This document shows positions 26,585 through 34,838 of a stretch of DNA of 64,000 bases, one piece after another. Position 1 is the stretch's first letter, and the number at the start of each line of letters is the position of its first letter. Source of the stretch: JAJDXW01 sp965202895 (GTDB taxonomy: Bacteria > Pseudomonadota > Gammaproteobacteria > HK1); NCBI GenBank assembly GCA_965202895.1, contig OZ241901.1, positions 2,046,001-2,110,000 of the forward strand. The letters run 5' to 3'. The notes below the pieces were generated by a model. The model saw only the letters and a list, made by a program, of their open reading frames with translations. It was not told the origin of the DNA and did not search any database. The translations under genes were made by a program, and so were the position numbers.

Positions 26585-27706
26585 GTGACGAAGCCCATCA
26601 TCTCCGCCGACAGCCACGTATGCGAGCCGCCCGACTGCTACGCCGGGCGGATCGACCCGAAGTACCGCGGCCGCGCGCCGGTCATGGTCCACGACGAGAA
26701 GCGGGGCGACGTGTTCCGGATCGAGGGCAGCGAGCAGCGCATACCGCTCGCCCTCGTGTCCGCCGCCGGCAAGTCTCCGGAGGAGCTCTCGCCGCGCGGT
26801 GCGAAGTTCGAGAAGCTTCACCGCGGGGGCTGGGACCCCCACGCCCGGATCGAGGCCCAGGACCGGGACGGGATCGCGGCGGAGATGCTGTATCCGTCGG
26901 TGGGCATGGAGATCTGCAACATCCCCGACCTGGGCCTCAAGCAGGCCTGCATGGAGGCGTACAACCGGTGGCTGGTCGAGTTCTGCGAGCCCTTCCCCCA
27001 TCGGCTCATCGGGCTCGGCCAGGCCGCGGTCCGGACCCCCGGGGACGGCATCCGCGAGCTGGAGGCGATCCGCGGCCAGGGGTTCCCGGGGGTGATGCTC
27101 CCCGGCCTCCCCGGTGTCGAGGACTACGACGCCCCGATGTACGGGGAGTTCTTCGACGCCCTCGTCGACCTCGGGCTCGTCGCGAGCTTCCACATCCTGA
27201 CCTCCGGCGAGGGGCTCGGGCAGGGGTTCCGGGGCTCGCGGATCAACAGCTTCATGTCGATCGTGAGGGGCAACCAGGACCTCATGAGCATGTTCGTCTT
27301 CGACGGCGTCTTCATGCGCCATCCCGGGCTCCGGATCGTGTCGGTGGAGGCGGACGGCGGGTGGGTTCCCCACTTCATGTACCGGATGGACCACGCCTAC
27401 CAGCGGCATCGCCACTGGCTCCGCGGCCGGGAGCTGGAGAAGATGCCGAGCGAGTACTTCCGCGAGCACGTCTACTTCACCTTCCAGGACGACCACACCG
27501 CGTTCCGGCTGAAGGACCACATGAACGTCGAACGCATGATGTGGGCGAACGACTATCCGCACAGCGATTCGACGTGGCCCTGGTCGCAGGACGTGCTGCG
27601 CGAGCAGGCGGCCGGCCTCACCGAGGCGGAGAAGGACCTCGTGCTGCACGAGAACGTGGCCCGGCTCTACGGCCTCGATACGAGCGGGCTTCGCGCCGCC
27701 GCCTGA
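26585..27706 (+). CDS. Amidohydrolase family protein (ACMSD-like TIM barrel)
   Basis: This 373-residue amidohydrolase-2 enzyme is typical of metal-dependent hydrolases/decarboxylases of aromatic ring-cleavage pathways. The N-terminal metal motif reads ISADSHVCEPPD, and the C-terminal signature MWANDYPHSDSTWPWS carries the conserved Asp. The GTG start follows a GGAGGAGAGG ribosome-binding site. Substrate is unknown. It lies among CoA-linked catabolic genes and is divergent from the ligase. It is followed by about 260 bases of GC-rich non-coding sequence before the convergent CoA transferase. Confidence 0.85.
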   Translation: MTKPIISADSHVCEPPDCYAGRIDPKYRGRAPVMVHDEKRGDVFRIEGSEQRIPLALVSAAGKSPEELSPRGAKFEKLHRGGWDPHARIEAQDRDGIAAEMLYPSVGMEICNIPDLGLKQACMEAYNRWLVEFCEPFPHRLIGLGQAAVRTPGDGIRELEAIRGQGFPGVMLPGLPGVEDYDAPMYGEFFDALVDLGLVASFHILTSGEGLGQGFRGSRINSFMSIVRGNQDLMSMFVFDGVFMRHPGLRIVSVEADGGWVPHFMYRMDHAYQRHRHWLRGRELEKMPSEYFREHVYFTFQDDHTAFRLKDHMNVERMMWANDYPHSDSTWPWSQDVLREQAAGLTEAEKDLVLHENVARLYGLDTSGLRAAA

Positions 27707-27969
27707 TCTCCCGTCCACCGTCCTTCCGCCCGCCGGCCGGCTTCCTTCCTCCTCCCCGCGCCCGCGCCCGCGCCGGCCCGCCGCACACCCCGCGCGGGGG
27801 CGGCTCCGGGCCGGATTCGACGCCGCGTCCGGCGCGCCGGCCGGGTCCGCGGCGCCCCCTCCGGCGGAATCCTGGGCGGAACCGGGGGGCGGAACCGGGG
27901 GCCGCGCCGGGGAAGCCGTCCGCGTGGCCTCGACCCCCGGCGGCTCCCGGCCGGGGACGATTGCCCGGC

Positions 27970-29196
27970 TCAGCCTTCCCGGACGACGCCGCTTTCGAGC
28001 AGGCGGCCGATGCGTTCCGCCCCGTAGCCGAGCCCGGCCAGGACCTCGCGGGTGTGCTGGCCGATGCGGGGGGCGTCGGCGGGCCGCCCGCGGTCGTGCC
28101 CGGAGAGGTGGAAGGGCAGGCCCGGGATGCGGAACCCGGGATAGGCGCCGCCGTGCCCCGACTCGATGACCCCGAGCGCGTCGAGCTGGCCGTCCTCCAC
28201 CAGGTTCTCGTACTCGTTCACCCGCGAGAACGGCACGCCCCGTTCGCGGAGCGCGGCCATCAGGGGCTTGGTCTCGTGCTCCGAGATGGCCGCTGAGATC
28301 GCCCCGATGCACGCCTCGCGGTTCGCGACCCGGGCCGGGTTGCCGTCGAACCGGGGGTCGTCGATGAGGTCCTCGCGGCGGATGGCGCGGCACAGGCGTT
28401 CGTACAGGTTCTGGTTGCCGGCCGCGATGAAGACGTAGCCGTCGCGGGTCGCGAACACCTGGTAGGGCACGACCTGGTTGTGGGCGGTGCCGAGCCGCCG
28501 CGGCTGGGCGCCGTGCTGGAAGAAGTTCGACATCTGGTTGCACATCATGCCCATCGCGGTGCCGAGGAGGGAGGTCTCCGCCTTGCCGCCGCGGCCGGTG
28601 GCTTCGCGGCGGAAGAGGGCGGTGACCGTCGCGAGGGCGGACATCGTCCCGGTCGCGAGGTCGAGGAAGGACGCGCCGCAGCGTACCGGCCCGCCGTCCG
28701 GGTCGCCGGTGATCGCCATGACCCCGCTGTACGCCTGCACGAGCGCCTCGTAGCCGGGGTCCTTCGCCTTGGGGCCGCGCCGGCCGAAGGCGGAGATCGA
28801 GGTATAGACGAGCCGCGGGTTGAGCGGCGCGACGTCGTCGTAACCGAGTCCGAACCGTTCCATGTCCCCGGTCTTGAAGTTCTCCACCAGCACGTCGGCG
28901 GACTCCGCGAGCTCGCGCACGATCGCCGCTCCCGCCGGGTCCTTGAGGTCGATGGCGATGCTCTTCTTGTTGGCGTTGAGAGCGAGGAAGGACGCGCCCA
29001 TGCCGTCCCGGTGGGGCGGCCACTGCCGGCCCTCGTCTCCCCGGAAGTCCTCCACCTTGATGATCTCGGCCCCGAGGAAGGAGAGCAGCACCGTGCAGTA
29101 CGGTCCGGCGAGCACCCGGGAGCAGTCGAGCACCCGGACCCCGGCGAGCGGGGCGGCGGCGCGGGCCGAATCGGTGCGGTAGGGCGCATCGGTCAT
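27970..29196 (-). CDS. CoA transferase, family III (CaiB/BaiF)
   Basis: This 408-residue class III CoA transferase moves CoA between acyl groups such as formyl, oxalyl, carnitinyl or succinyl. Characteristic elements are GVRVLDCSRVLAGPYCTVLLSFLGAEIIKVE at the N-terminus (split here across several motifs) and ENFKTGDMERFGLGYDD, where the Asp of the family catalytic region is expected. The C-terminal SGHDRGRPADAPRIGQHTREVL is also typical. ATG at 29196 is chosen as the only start giving the normal N-terminus. Substrate not determinable. Confidence 0.9.
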   Translation of the reverse strand: MTDAPYRTDSARAAAPLAGVRVLDCSRVLAGPYCTVLLSFLGAEIIKVEDFRGDEGRQWPPHRDGMGASFLALNANKKSIAIDLKDPAGAAIVRELAESADVLVENFKTGDMERFGLGYDDVAPLNPRLVYTSISAFGRRGPKAKDPGYEALVQAYSGVMAITGDPDGGPVRCGASFLDLATGTMSALATVTALFRREATGRGGKAETSLLGTAMGMMCNQMSNFFQHGAQPRRLGTAHNQVVPYQVFATRDGYVFIAAGNQNLYERLCRAIRREDLIDDPRFDGNPARVANREACIGAISAAISEHETKPLMAALRERGVPFSRVNEYENLVEDGQLDALGVIESGHGGAYPGFRIPGLPFHLSGHDRGRPADAPRIGQHTREVLAGLGYGAERIGRLLESGVVREG

Positions 29197-29360
29197 GAAC
29201 GGGACTCCGGGCGAACGTCTGGAGGAGCCGCCGGGGTGCGCCCCGCGGCCGGACTGCGCGACCGGGACGCGGCGCGGGCGCGCGCCGGGGAGCGCATCGC
29301 CCCGAAACATACGAAACGCGGCCGAGGTACGCAATCCGGGCTTCCGGGCAACGCCGGGTC

Positions 29361-29512
29361 GTTTCACGCTGCGGAATCGGTTCGCGCGGGTGAACCGGGT
29401 TCGGTCGAATCGGAGCGGCGAAGGTCCTGGGAACGACCCCTGACGCGGACGCGCCGTTCCCAGGAAGAGCGGCGGGCATCGATGCCGGGCCGCGAGTCGG
29501 TCAACGTGAGAG
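29361..29512 (+). repeat. Dispersed repeat R1, copy B
   Basis: It begins GTTTCACGCTGCGGAATCGG and ends CGAGTCGGTCAACGTGAGAG, an imperfect terminal inverted repeat. Between them are the family blocks TTCGCGCGGGTGAACC, GGTTCGGTCGAATCGGAGCG and GGGCATCGATGCC. An internal inverted repeat pairs TCCTGGGAACG (29425) with CGTTCCCAGGA (29454). It lies between divergent genes, as do the other copies. Confidence 0.75.
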
Positions 29513-29769
29513 AGCGCGGCCGGGCAACGGCTCCGGGGACCCGCTCTGGGGACGGCCCGGAGGAACGCACCGACGGCAGGTGGGTGACGCTGAATACTCG
29601 GGAGCGGCCCGGGGGACGGCCCGGAGGAACGTCCTCGCACCCGGACCCCGAGGATCGCTTCGCCCGGCCGGGAGCCGGTCGGCCGCGCCGCCGTTCCGGC
29701 CGCCCGACCCCGGGGACGTGGACCCGCCACGGGGTCGACACCCCGACGCCGGCTCCCTGAAACGAAGAG

Positions 29770-29885
29770 CGACCCGATTACGCACGATCCTCGGCCCCGG
29801 CCGCAGACCCGACGGGTGGTCGGCTTCGGAAGCTCGCCGGAGACCGAAGGACGACGGCCAGGCTGGTCGGAAGGGTCGAGGAGCG
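29770..29885 (+). repeat. Dispersed repeat R3, copy b
   Basis: It has GATTACGCACGAT (29776), CTTCGGAAGCTCGCCGGA (29824) and GACGGCCAGGC (29852) in the same order and nearly the same spacing as at 8526-8650. Confidence 0.6.
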
Positions 29886-30030
29886 TCCGCCCGGATCCGG
29901 GGCTCCGTCGATCGACGGCCGCAACCTGGGCCTCGTGCATGATCGGAAAGGCAACCGGGTTACGTACGAAGATCGAGTTGCGAGCCCGGTTCGGCGGAAA
30001 CCCGGGGACAGGCCCAGGAAAGCCCTTCAT

Positions 30031-30115
30031 TCCCCGTCATCCTCGCGTAAGCGGGGAGAAAGCGGGGATCCACTCGATCGAAAGTCCCCGGATTCCCGCT
30101 TCCGCGGGAATGGCG
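30031..30115. repeat. REP-like palindromic units
   Basis: Two palindromic units occur: CCCCG...CGGGG around TCATCCTCGCGTAAG (30032-30055), and ATTCCCGC-TTCC-GCGGGAAT at 30092-30111. The second fits an ATTCCC-N8-GGGAAT pattern like the short dRS3-type or REP elements of other Proteobacteria. Related short hairpins often occur in hundreds per genome. Confidence 0.55.
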
Positions 30116-30141
30116 GGCTGAAAGGACCATTCACCCGAGCC

Positions 30142-30158
30142 TCGTGCGTAATCAGGTA
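30142..30158 (-). repeat. Inverted R3 core
   Basis: On the minus strand this reads TACCTGATTACGCACGA, identical over 17 bases to 8526-8542. It lies opposite in orientation to copy b 350 bases away. Confidence 0.5.
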
Positions 30159-30422
30159 TTGCTTTCGTCGACGAACGACCTGCCGTCTCGATCGGTGATT
30201 TCCGGACCGGCTCACGCCGCGGGTCGGGCAGGGAGCAAGCGGATGCAGGTGGTCCCCTTCTCCACGGTTCTCCGCCGCGGCCCGGGGTCGTTCTCTCGTC
30301 GGCCGGGTCTCCGGACCGATGACGCGCCGCGGCGCCGGGCGGGCCGTTCGCTCCCGCCGCGGCCGACGCTTCCGACGCCCCGGCTTGCCGCGGCTCGGAC
30401 GATGCCGTTAGATTGCATCGCC

Positions 30423-31211
30423 ATGGACGAACGTCGGATCAGCGAAGCCGCCCGCATCCTCCGGGATGCGTGGAGCACCGGACGGCGCATTCCCGCCCTC
30501 CCCCGCGGCTGCCGCCCGGAGAGCGTCGACGAGGGCTACGCGATCCAGCGGGCGGTGGCCCAACGCAGCGGCTCGGGAACCGCCGGCTGGAAGATCGCCG
30601 CGACGAGCGAGGCGGGACAAGCCCACATCGGGGTCGATGGGCCGCTCGCGGGCCGGCTCCTCGCGAGCAGGCTGTACCGCGACGGCGAGGGCATTCCGGC
30701 CGGGCATCTCCACATGGGGGTCGCGGAGGCGGAGTTCGCCTTTCGCATGGGCCGGGACCTCCCCTCCGGCGGCGCGCCCTTCTCGATCGATGCCGTGATG
30801 GAAGGGGTGGATTCACTGCACGTCGCCATCGAGGTCCCCGATTCGCGCTTCGAGGACTTCGCGGCCGCCGGCGCCCCCCAGCTCATCGCCGATTCCGCCT
30901 GCGCGGATCTCTTCGTCCTCGGACCCGCCGCCCCCGACCCGTGGCGTACGATGGACCTCGCGGCCCATCCGGTGGTGCTCCGGGTCAACGGGGTGGACGC
31001 TTCGGCGGGCTCCGGGGCGAACGTCCTCGGCGACCCGCGCATCGCCCTCGCCTGGATCGCCAACGATCGGGCGGAGCGCGGGGAGCCGCTCCTCGCGGGC
31101 GAGGTCGTGACCACGGGAACGTGCGTCACCCCGGCGCCGGTCCGGCCGGGTGACGAGCTGCTGGCCGATTTCGGCCTCCTCGGCACTGTCGGTACGCGGC
31201 TCGACCCCTGA
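30423..31211 (+). CDS. 2-keto-4-pentenoate hydratase-like protein (FAH superfamily)
   Basis: This 262-residue protein of the MhpD/hydratase branch hydrates 2-hydroxypenta-2,4-dienoate-type products of aromatic meta-cleavage. It has the family's N-terminal YAIQRAVAQRSGSGTAGWKI and VAEAEFAF metal-ligand region. The C-terminus reads GANVLGDPRIALAWIANDRAERGEPLLAG then VVTTGTCVTP. The ATG at 30423 gives a normal start. A companion extradiol dioxygenase is not seen nearby, so the pathway is uncertain. Confidence 0.85.
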   Translation: MDERRISEAARILRDAWSTGRRIPALPRGCRPESVDEGYAIQRAVAQRSGSGTAGWKIAATSEAGQAHIGVDGPLAGRLLASRLYRDGEGIPAGHLHMGVAEAEFAFRMGRDLPSGGAPFSIDAVMEGVDSLHVAIEVPDSRFEDFAAAGAPQLIADSACADLFVLGPAAPDPWRTMDLAAHPVVLRVNGVDASAGSGANVLGDPRIALAWIANDRAERGEPLLAGEVVTTGTCVTPAPVRPGDELLADFGLLGTVGTRLDP

Positions 31212-31272
31212 GCGGGCCGTCCACCGGCGGACGCGAGGACGGACGCGCGGGAGGGAGAACAAGGAACCACGA

Positions 31273-31659
31273 ATGGAATACAGCATCAGAAGCGGCGCCG
31301 TCGCCGACGTGGTCGAGGTCTCGGGCCGGATCGCGGCAAGTGAGTCGATGGACCTCACCCGCCGCCTCGAAGCCCACCTCGCGGACAATGCGGCGCGCGC
31401 GCTCGTGCTCGATCTCGGCCAGGTCGAGTACATGAGCTCGGCCGGGCTCAGCATGGCCATCCGGCTCGAGAAGCGCCTGCGCGAGGCGAAGCAGGGCTTC
31501 GCCATCGTCGGCCTGCGGGACCGGGTGGCCCAGGTGTTCAAGCTTTCGGGCATCGATCGGATCCTGCCCATCTACCCGGAGCTGGCGGCGGCCGAAGCGG
31601 CGATCGAAGCGGCAGCCGGGAGAGGCGGAGCCGTCGGCGCGGCGGCCGCCGGCCGGTAG
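31273..31659 (+). CDS. STAS-domain anti-sigma factor antagonist-like protein
   Basis: This 128-residue single-domain STAS protein resembles SpoIIAA/RsbV and BtrV. The phosphorylatable serine region is LDLGQVEYMSSAGLSMAIRL. After about residue 108 there is an Ala/Gly-rich tail. Such proteins relieve anti-sigma factors when dephosphorylated; no partner kinase or phosphatase is adjacent. It is co-directional with, and 61 bases after, the hydratase gene. Confidence 0.85.
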   Translation: MEYSIRSGAVADVVEVSGRIAASESMDLTRRLEAHLADNAARALVLDLGQVEYMSSAGLSMAIRLEKRLREAKQGFAIVGLRDRVAQVFKLSGIDRILPIYPELAAAEAAIEAAAGRGGAVGAAAAGR

Positions 31660-31803
31660 CCTCGGGTGACGGCGGAGCGCCCCGGTTCGGGGGTCCGATG
31701 CGGCGGCCTCGGTCTCCGGGCTCGCGTCCGGGAGGAAGACGTGCTCCGGCTGATACGATCGGCCGGGACGCCGGAACGGTGAAGTGAACGGGGGGACAGG
31801 CGA

Positions 31804-33006
31804 GTGGGCGACGTGGCGGCGGCGGTGGCCGCGAACGGTGCGGGGGTTGCGCTGAGCGAGGAGCAGCGCGCCATCCGCGAGACGATCGGCCGGCTGTGCG
31901 AGGGCTTCGGGGCGGAGTACTGGTACGAACGCGACCACGACGGAAAGTTCCCGGAGGAGTTTCTCCGCGCCGTCGTCGAGGGCGGCTGGCTCGGCATCGC
32001 GATGCCCGAGGAGTACGGCGGCGCCGGCCTCGGCATCACCGAGGCGTCGGTGATGATGCAGGCCATCGCCGAGTCGGGGGCGGGGTTCAGCGGCGCGTCG
32101 GCGGTGCATCTCAACATCTTCGGCCTCAACCCGGTGGTGGTCGCGGGCACCGAGGCGCAGAAGGCGCGGATGCTGCCGCCGCTCATCCGCGGCGAGAACC
32201 GCGCCTGCTTCGCGGTCACCGAGCCGAACGCGGGGCTCGACACCACGAACATCGAGACGGCGGCGGCCCGCACCCGCTCCGGCTACGTGGTCAACGGACG
32301 CAAGATCTGGACGAGCACCGCCCAGACCGCGGACAAGGTGCTGCTCCTCGCCCGCACCTCGCCCAAGCCCGCCAACGGCAAGCGGGCGGAGGGGCTCACC
32401 CTCTTCTACACCGACTTCGACCGCGACTACGTCGAGGTGCGCGAGATCGAGAAGATGGGCCGCAAGGCGGTGGACAGCAACGCGGTGTTCATCGACGGGC
32501 TGCCGGTGCCGGAGGAGGATCGGATCGGGGAGGAAGGGAAGGGCTTCTACTACCTTCTGCACGGCCTGAACCCGGAGCGGATCCTGGTCGCCGTCGAGGC
32601 GGTCGGGATCGCCCGCGCGGCCCTCCGCCGCGCCTGCGAGTACGCCGGGGAGCGCGAGGTCTTCGGGCGTCCCATCGGCCGGAACCAGGCGATCGCCCAC
32701 CCCCTCGCGCGGGCCTGGGCGGAAGTGGAGGCGGCGAACCTGATGGCGTACCGCGCGGCCGGGCTCTACGACGCGGGCGAGGAGTGCGGCGCGGAGTCGA
32801 ACGCGGCCAAGTATCTCGCGGGAGAGGCCGCGTTCCGCGCCTGCGAGACGGCGGTGATGTGCCACGGCGGGATGGGCTACGCGAAGGAGTACCACGTCGA
32901 GCGCTATCTCCGGGAGGTGATGATCGCGCGCATCGCCCCGGTGAGCCGGGAGATGATCCTCAACTACATCGCCGAGCGGGTGCTCGGGCTGCCGCGCTCC
33001 TATTGA
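31804..33006 (+). CDS. Acyl-CoA dehydrogenase
   Basis: This 400-residue FAD enzyme introduces a double bond in an acyl-CoA. Present are the FAD/substrate regions CFAVTEPNAGLDTTNI and YVVNGRKIWTSTAQTAD. The helical C-terminal domain has REVFGRPIGRNQAIAHPLA and VMCHGGMGYAKEYHVERYLRE, followed by a short tail. GTG at 31804 follows GGGGGGACAGG. Substrate unknown. It probably acts with the acyl-CoA ligase and hydratase genes of this region. Confidence 0.92.
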   Translation: MGDVAAAVAANGAGVALSEEQRAIRETIGRLCEGFGAEYWYERDHDGKFPEEFLRAVVEGGWLGIAMPEEYGGAGLGITEASVMMQAIAESGAGFSGASAVHLNIFGLNPVVVAGTEAQKARMLPPLIRGENRACFAVTEPNAGLDTTNIETAAARTRSGYVVNGRKIWTSTAQTADKVLLLARTSPKPANGKRAEGLTLFYTDFDRDYVEVREIEKMGRKAVDSNAVFIDGLPVPEEDRIGEEGKGFYYLLHGLNPERILVAVEAVGIARAALRRACEYAGEREVFGRPIGRNQAIAHPLARAWAEVEAANLMAYRAAGLYDAGEECGAESNAAKYLAGEAAFRACETAVMCHGGMGYAKEYHVERYLREVMIARIAPVSREMILNYIAERVLGLPRSY

Positions 33007-33210
33007 ACGATCGATCCGATCATCGATTGATCCGAGCCGCCCGAGCCGCCCGAGCCGCGCGGTCGAGCCGGCGGGGGCCGGGGTCGGTCCGCTCCGGCCC
33101 GTCGAGATCCGAACCCACGTTCCCGTCCGCGCTCCGCCTGGTCGACCCGGGAGCGAGCCGGCGGTGATCGGCGGCCCGCTTTCCAACGAACGTTCGTTCG
33201 GAGGCCCGGG
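33007..33210. other. Spacer with short tandem CCCGAGCCG units
   Basis: Immediately after the dehydrogenase stop come GATCGAT/ATCGAT near-palindromes (33007-33032) and three CCCGAGCCG-like units (33034-33060). No gene is supported. Confidence 0.35.
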
Positions 33211-33525
33211 CGCTGTTCGTAAGCTCTTGATATAGCGGGTGGAGATCGGGGGTTGAGATATTCTTTACCCCGCGGAAACGGCGTTCTTCCGTGGTTTGGG
33301 TTCGGTTCGAGGGGGTTGCTGGCGGATTTCACCCCACGGAGCCACTTGCGCGGGCACGGCGTCCTGGGAACGGCGCGTCTTCCAGACGCGGGCGGCCCGC
33401 CCGCATTGATCGGGGGCGGCCTCGCCGTCCCATTTGCGGGCGGGCCGCCCGCGTTCCCAGGACGCCGTGCCCAAGAGCGTTCGCGAGAGGCCTGCCCGGC
33501 GAAAACCCCACAGCGCACATGCCTC
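33211..33525 (+). repeat. Dispersed repeat R2, copy interrupted by a foldback element
   Basis: This matches 731-935 on both sides of an insertion at 33356-33478. Left landmarks are GAGATATTC, CGGCGTTCTTCCGTG and GGTTGCTGGCGGATTTCACC; the right block is GTTCGCGAGAGGCCTGCCC ending CACATGCCTCG. It lies upstream of the luciferase-like gene. Confidence 0.75.
33356..33478. mobile_element. 123-bp foldback element inserted in repeat R2
   Basis: Comparison with the empty site at 890 shows TTGCGCGGGC joined directly to GTTCGCGAGAGG. Here 123 bp intervene. The insert can fold on itself: a 21-bp arm (33352-33372) is exactly complementary to 33452-33472, and an inner 18-bp arm (33388-33405) to 33435-33452. 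It encodes nothing. It resembles a non-autonomous miniature element, but no target duplication beyond about two bases is evident. Confidence 0.65.
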
Positions 33526-33584
33526 GTTCGGGCGCGTGCTAGGATTGCGGGCCGTCTCCCTCCTCCCGCTGCGAGCGCCCGCCC

Positions 33585-34757
33585 ATGCAGTTCAACCTCT
33601 TCATGTATTGCACGGTCGGCCGGCGGGCGGAGCTCGAATCGGGCATGGCCGGCAAGGACCCGCGGCTCTACCGGCGGATGCTCGACGAGATCGCGCGCTA
33701 CGCGGGCTTCGCCGACGAGGCCGGGTACGCCGGCTTCGGCCACCCCGAGCACCACCTCCAGATCGAGGGGTTCGAGATCAGCAACGAGCCGACCCTCATG
33801 GGGATGTGGCTCGGCCAGCACTCCCGCAAGCTCCGGGTCATCACCTGCGGCTTCGTCTCCACCACCCACAACCCGCTTCGCACCGCGGAGTCCATCGCGA
33901 CCATGGACAACATGCTCGGCGGGCGCTTCGGGGTCGGCCTCGTGCGCGGCTACCAGGCCCGCTGGGTCGACAACCTCCGTATCCGCGGCGACCTCAACGC
34001 GGTCGGTCCGTGGAACCGGGACACCCCGGTGGACCGGTACAACCGCGAGTACTTCGAGGAGTTCGTCGATATCGTGCTGACCGCGCTCCGGCGCGACACG
34101 TTCCGCTACGAAGGGAAGTTCTGGACGTTTCCTCCCCCGGATTTCGTGAATCCCCACGAGCACCAGGTCTATTCGCGCTATGGGAACGGGGTGTCCGGCG
34201 ACATGCGGGTGAGCGAGATCGGCATCGCGCCGCGGCCCCTCCAGCAGCCCCTCCCTCCGCTCTACGGCGGCTTCACCCACTCCATGCGCACCGCGAGGTT
34301 CTGGGCGAAGTACAAGGGCAAGCCGATCGTGCTCTCGTCGAACCTCGAGTTCTGCGAGGCGCTCTGGGCCGCCTACCGGGAGGAGGCGGCGCGCCACGGC
34401 CACTCGGTGCGGCCGGGCGAGGAGGCGGGCTGGGGCGGGATCATGGTGTGCGCCAGGACCGACGCGGAGGCGCAGGCCCTCTTCGAGGACATGCACTGGT
34501 TCTGGAACCAGTGGTCGGTCCCGTTCGGGCAAGGGCTGCCGGAGCTGCTCGTCGGCTCGCCCGACACCCTTTGCCGGCGGATCGAGCAGGCGGCGCGCGC
34601 CGTCCCCATCGAGGAGTGCTTCCTCCTCATCCCGCAGGGGATCCACGATCAGGGGCAGATCCTGGGCTCGCTCGAGCTCTTCGCCGAGAAGGTGATCCCG
34701 AACTTCGCCGATGCGGCGCCCGGGGAGATGGCGGCCGCCCACCGAGGACACGGCTGA
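33585..34757 (+). CDS. Luciferase-like flavin-dependent oxidoreductase (LLM class), paralogue 1
   Basis: This 390-residue bacterial luciferase-like monooxygenase uses reduced flavin (FMNH2 or F420). Family landmarks are GYAGFGHPEHHLQ (the E-H-H stretch common to luciferase-like enzymes) and STTHNPLRTAESIATMDNML followed by GGRFGVGLVRG. The C-terminal VGSPDTLCRRIEQAA is also typical. Substrate unknown. A related gene lies at 45228. It is followed closely by an esterase gene on the same strand. Repeat R2 sits just upstream. Confidence 0.88.
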   Translation: MQFNLFMYCTVGRRAELESGMAGKDPRLYRRMLDEIARYAGFADEAGYAGFGHPEHHLQIEGFEISNEPTLMGMWLGQHSRKLRVITCGFVSTTHNPLRTAESIATMDNMLGGRFGVGLVRGYQARWVDNLRIRGDLNAVGPWNRDTPVDRYNREYFEEFVDIVLTALRRDTFRYEGKFWTFPPPDFVNPHEHQVYSRYGNGVSGDMRVSEIGIAPRPLQQPLPPLYGGFTHSMRTARFWAKYKGKPIVLSSNLEFCEALWAAYREEAARHGHSVRPGEEAGWGGIMVCARTDAEAQALFEDMHWFWNQWSVPFGQGLPELLVGSPDTLCRRIEQAARAVPIEECFLLIPQGIHDQGQILGSLELFAEKVIPNFADAAPGEMAAAHRGHG

Positions 34758-34838
34758 GGACGCGGGGGGCGCTCCGGATCGGCCGGCCCGGTCCGCCGCG
34801 GCCCGCGCCGCAGGACCGGACGAACCGAGGACCGAGGA

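Larger units (their letters stand above)
29197..30422. other. Repeat-dense divergent intergenic island
   Basis: More than 1.2 kb separates two divergent genes. It holds R1 copy B (29361-29512), a 20-bp direct repeat beginning GGGGACGGCCCGG at 29548 and 29612, R3 copy b (29770-29885) and a REP-like palindrome cluster (30030-30115). It also holds an inverted R3 core (30142-30158). Open frames through it are repetitive and not protein-like. This is the densest repeat region in the window. Confidence 0.6.

Noticed and set aside
26429..29479. Long minus-strand frame spanning amidohydrolase and CoA transferase
   Set aside because: It covers two well-supported genes in other frames and has no recognisable motif.
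33352..33472. Foldback element considered as a simple terminator
   Set aside because: It lies more than 340 bases after the dehydrogenase stop, has 39 bp of interrupted arms, and its insertion point is defined by the other R2 copy.
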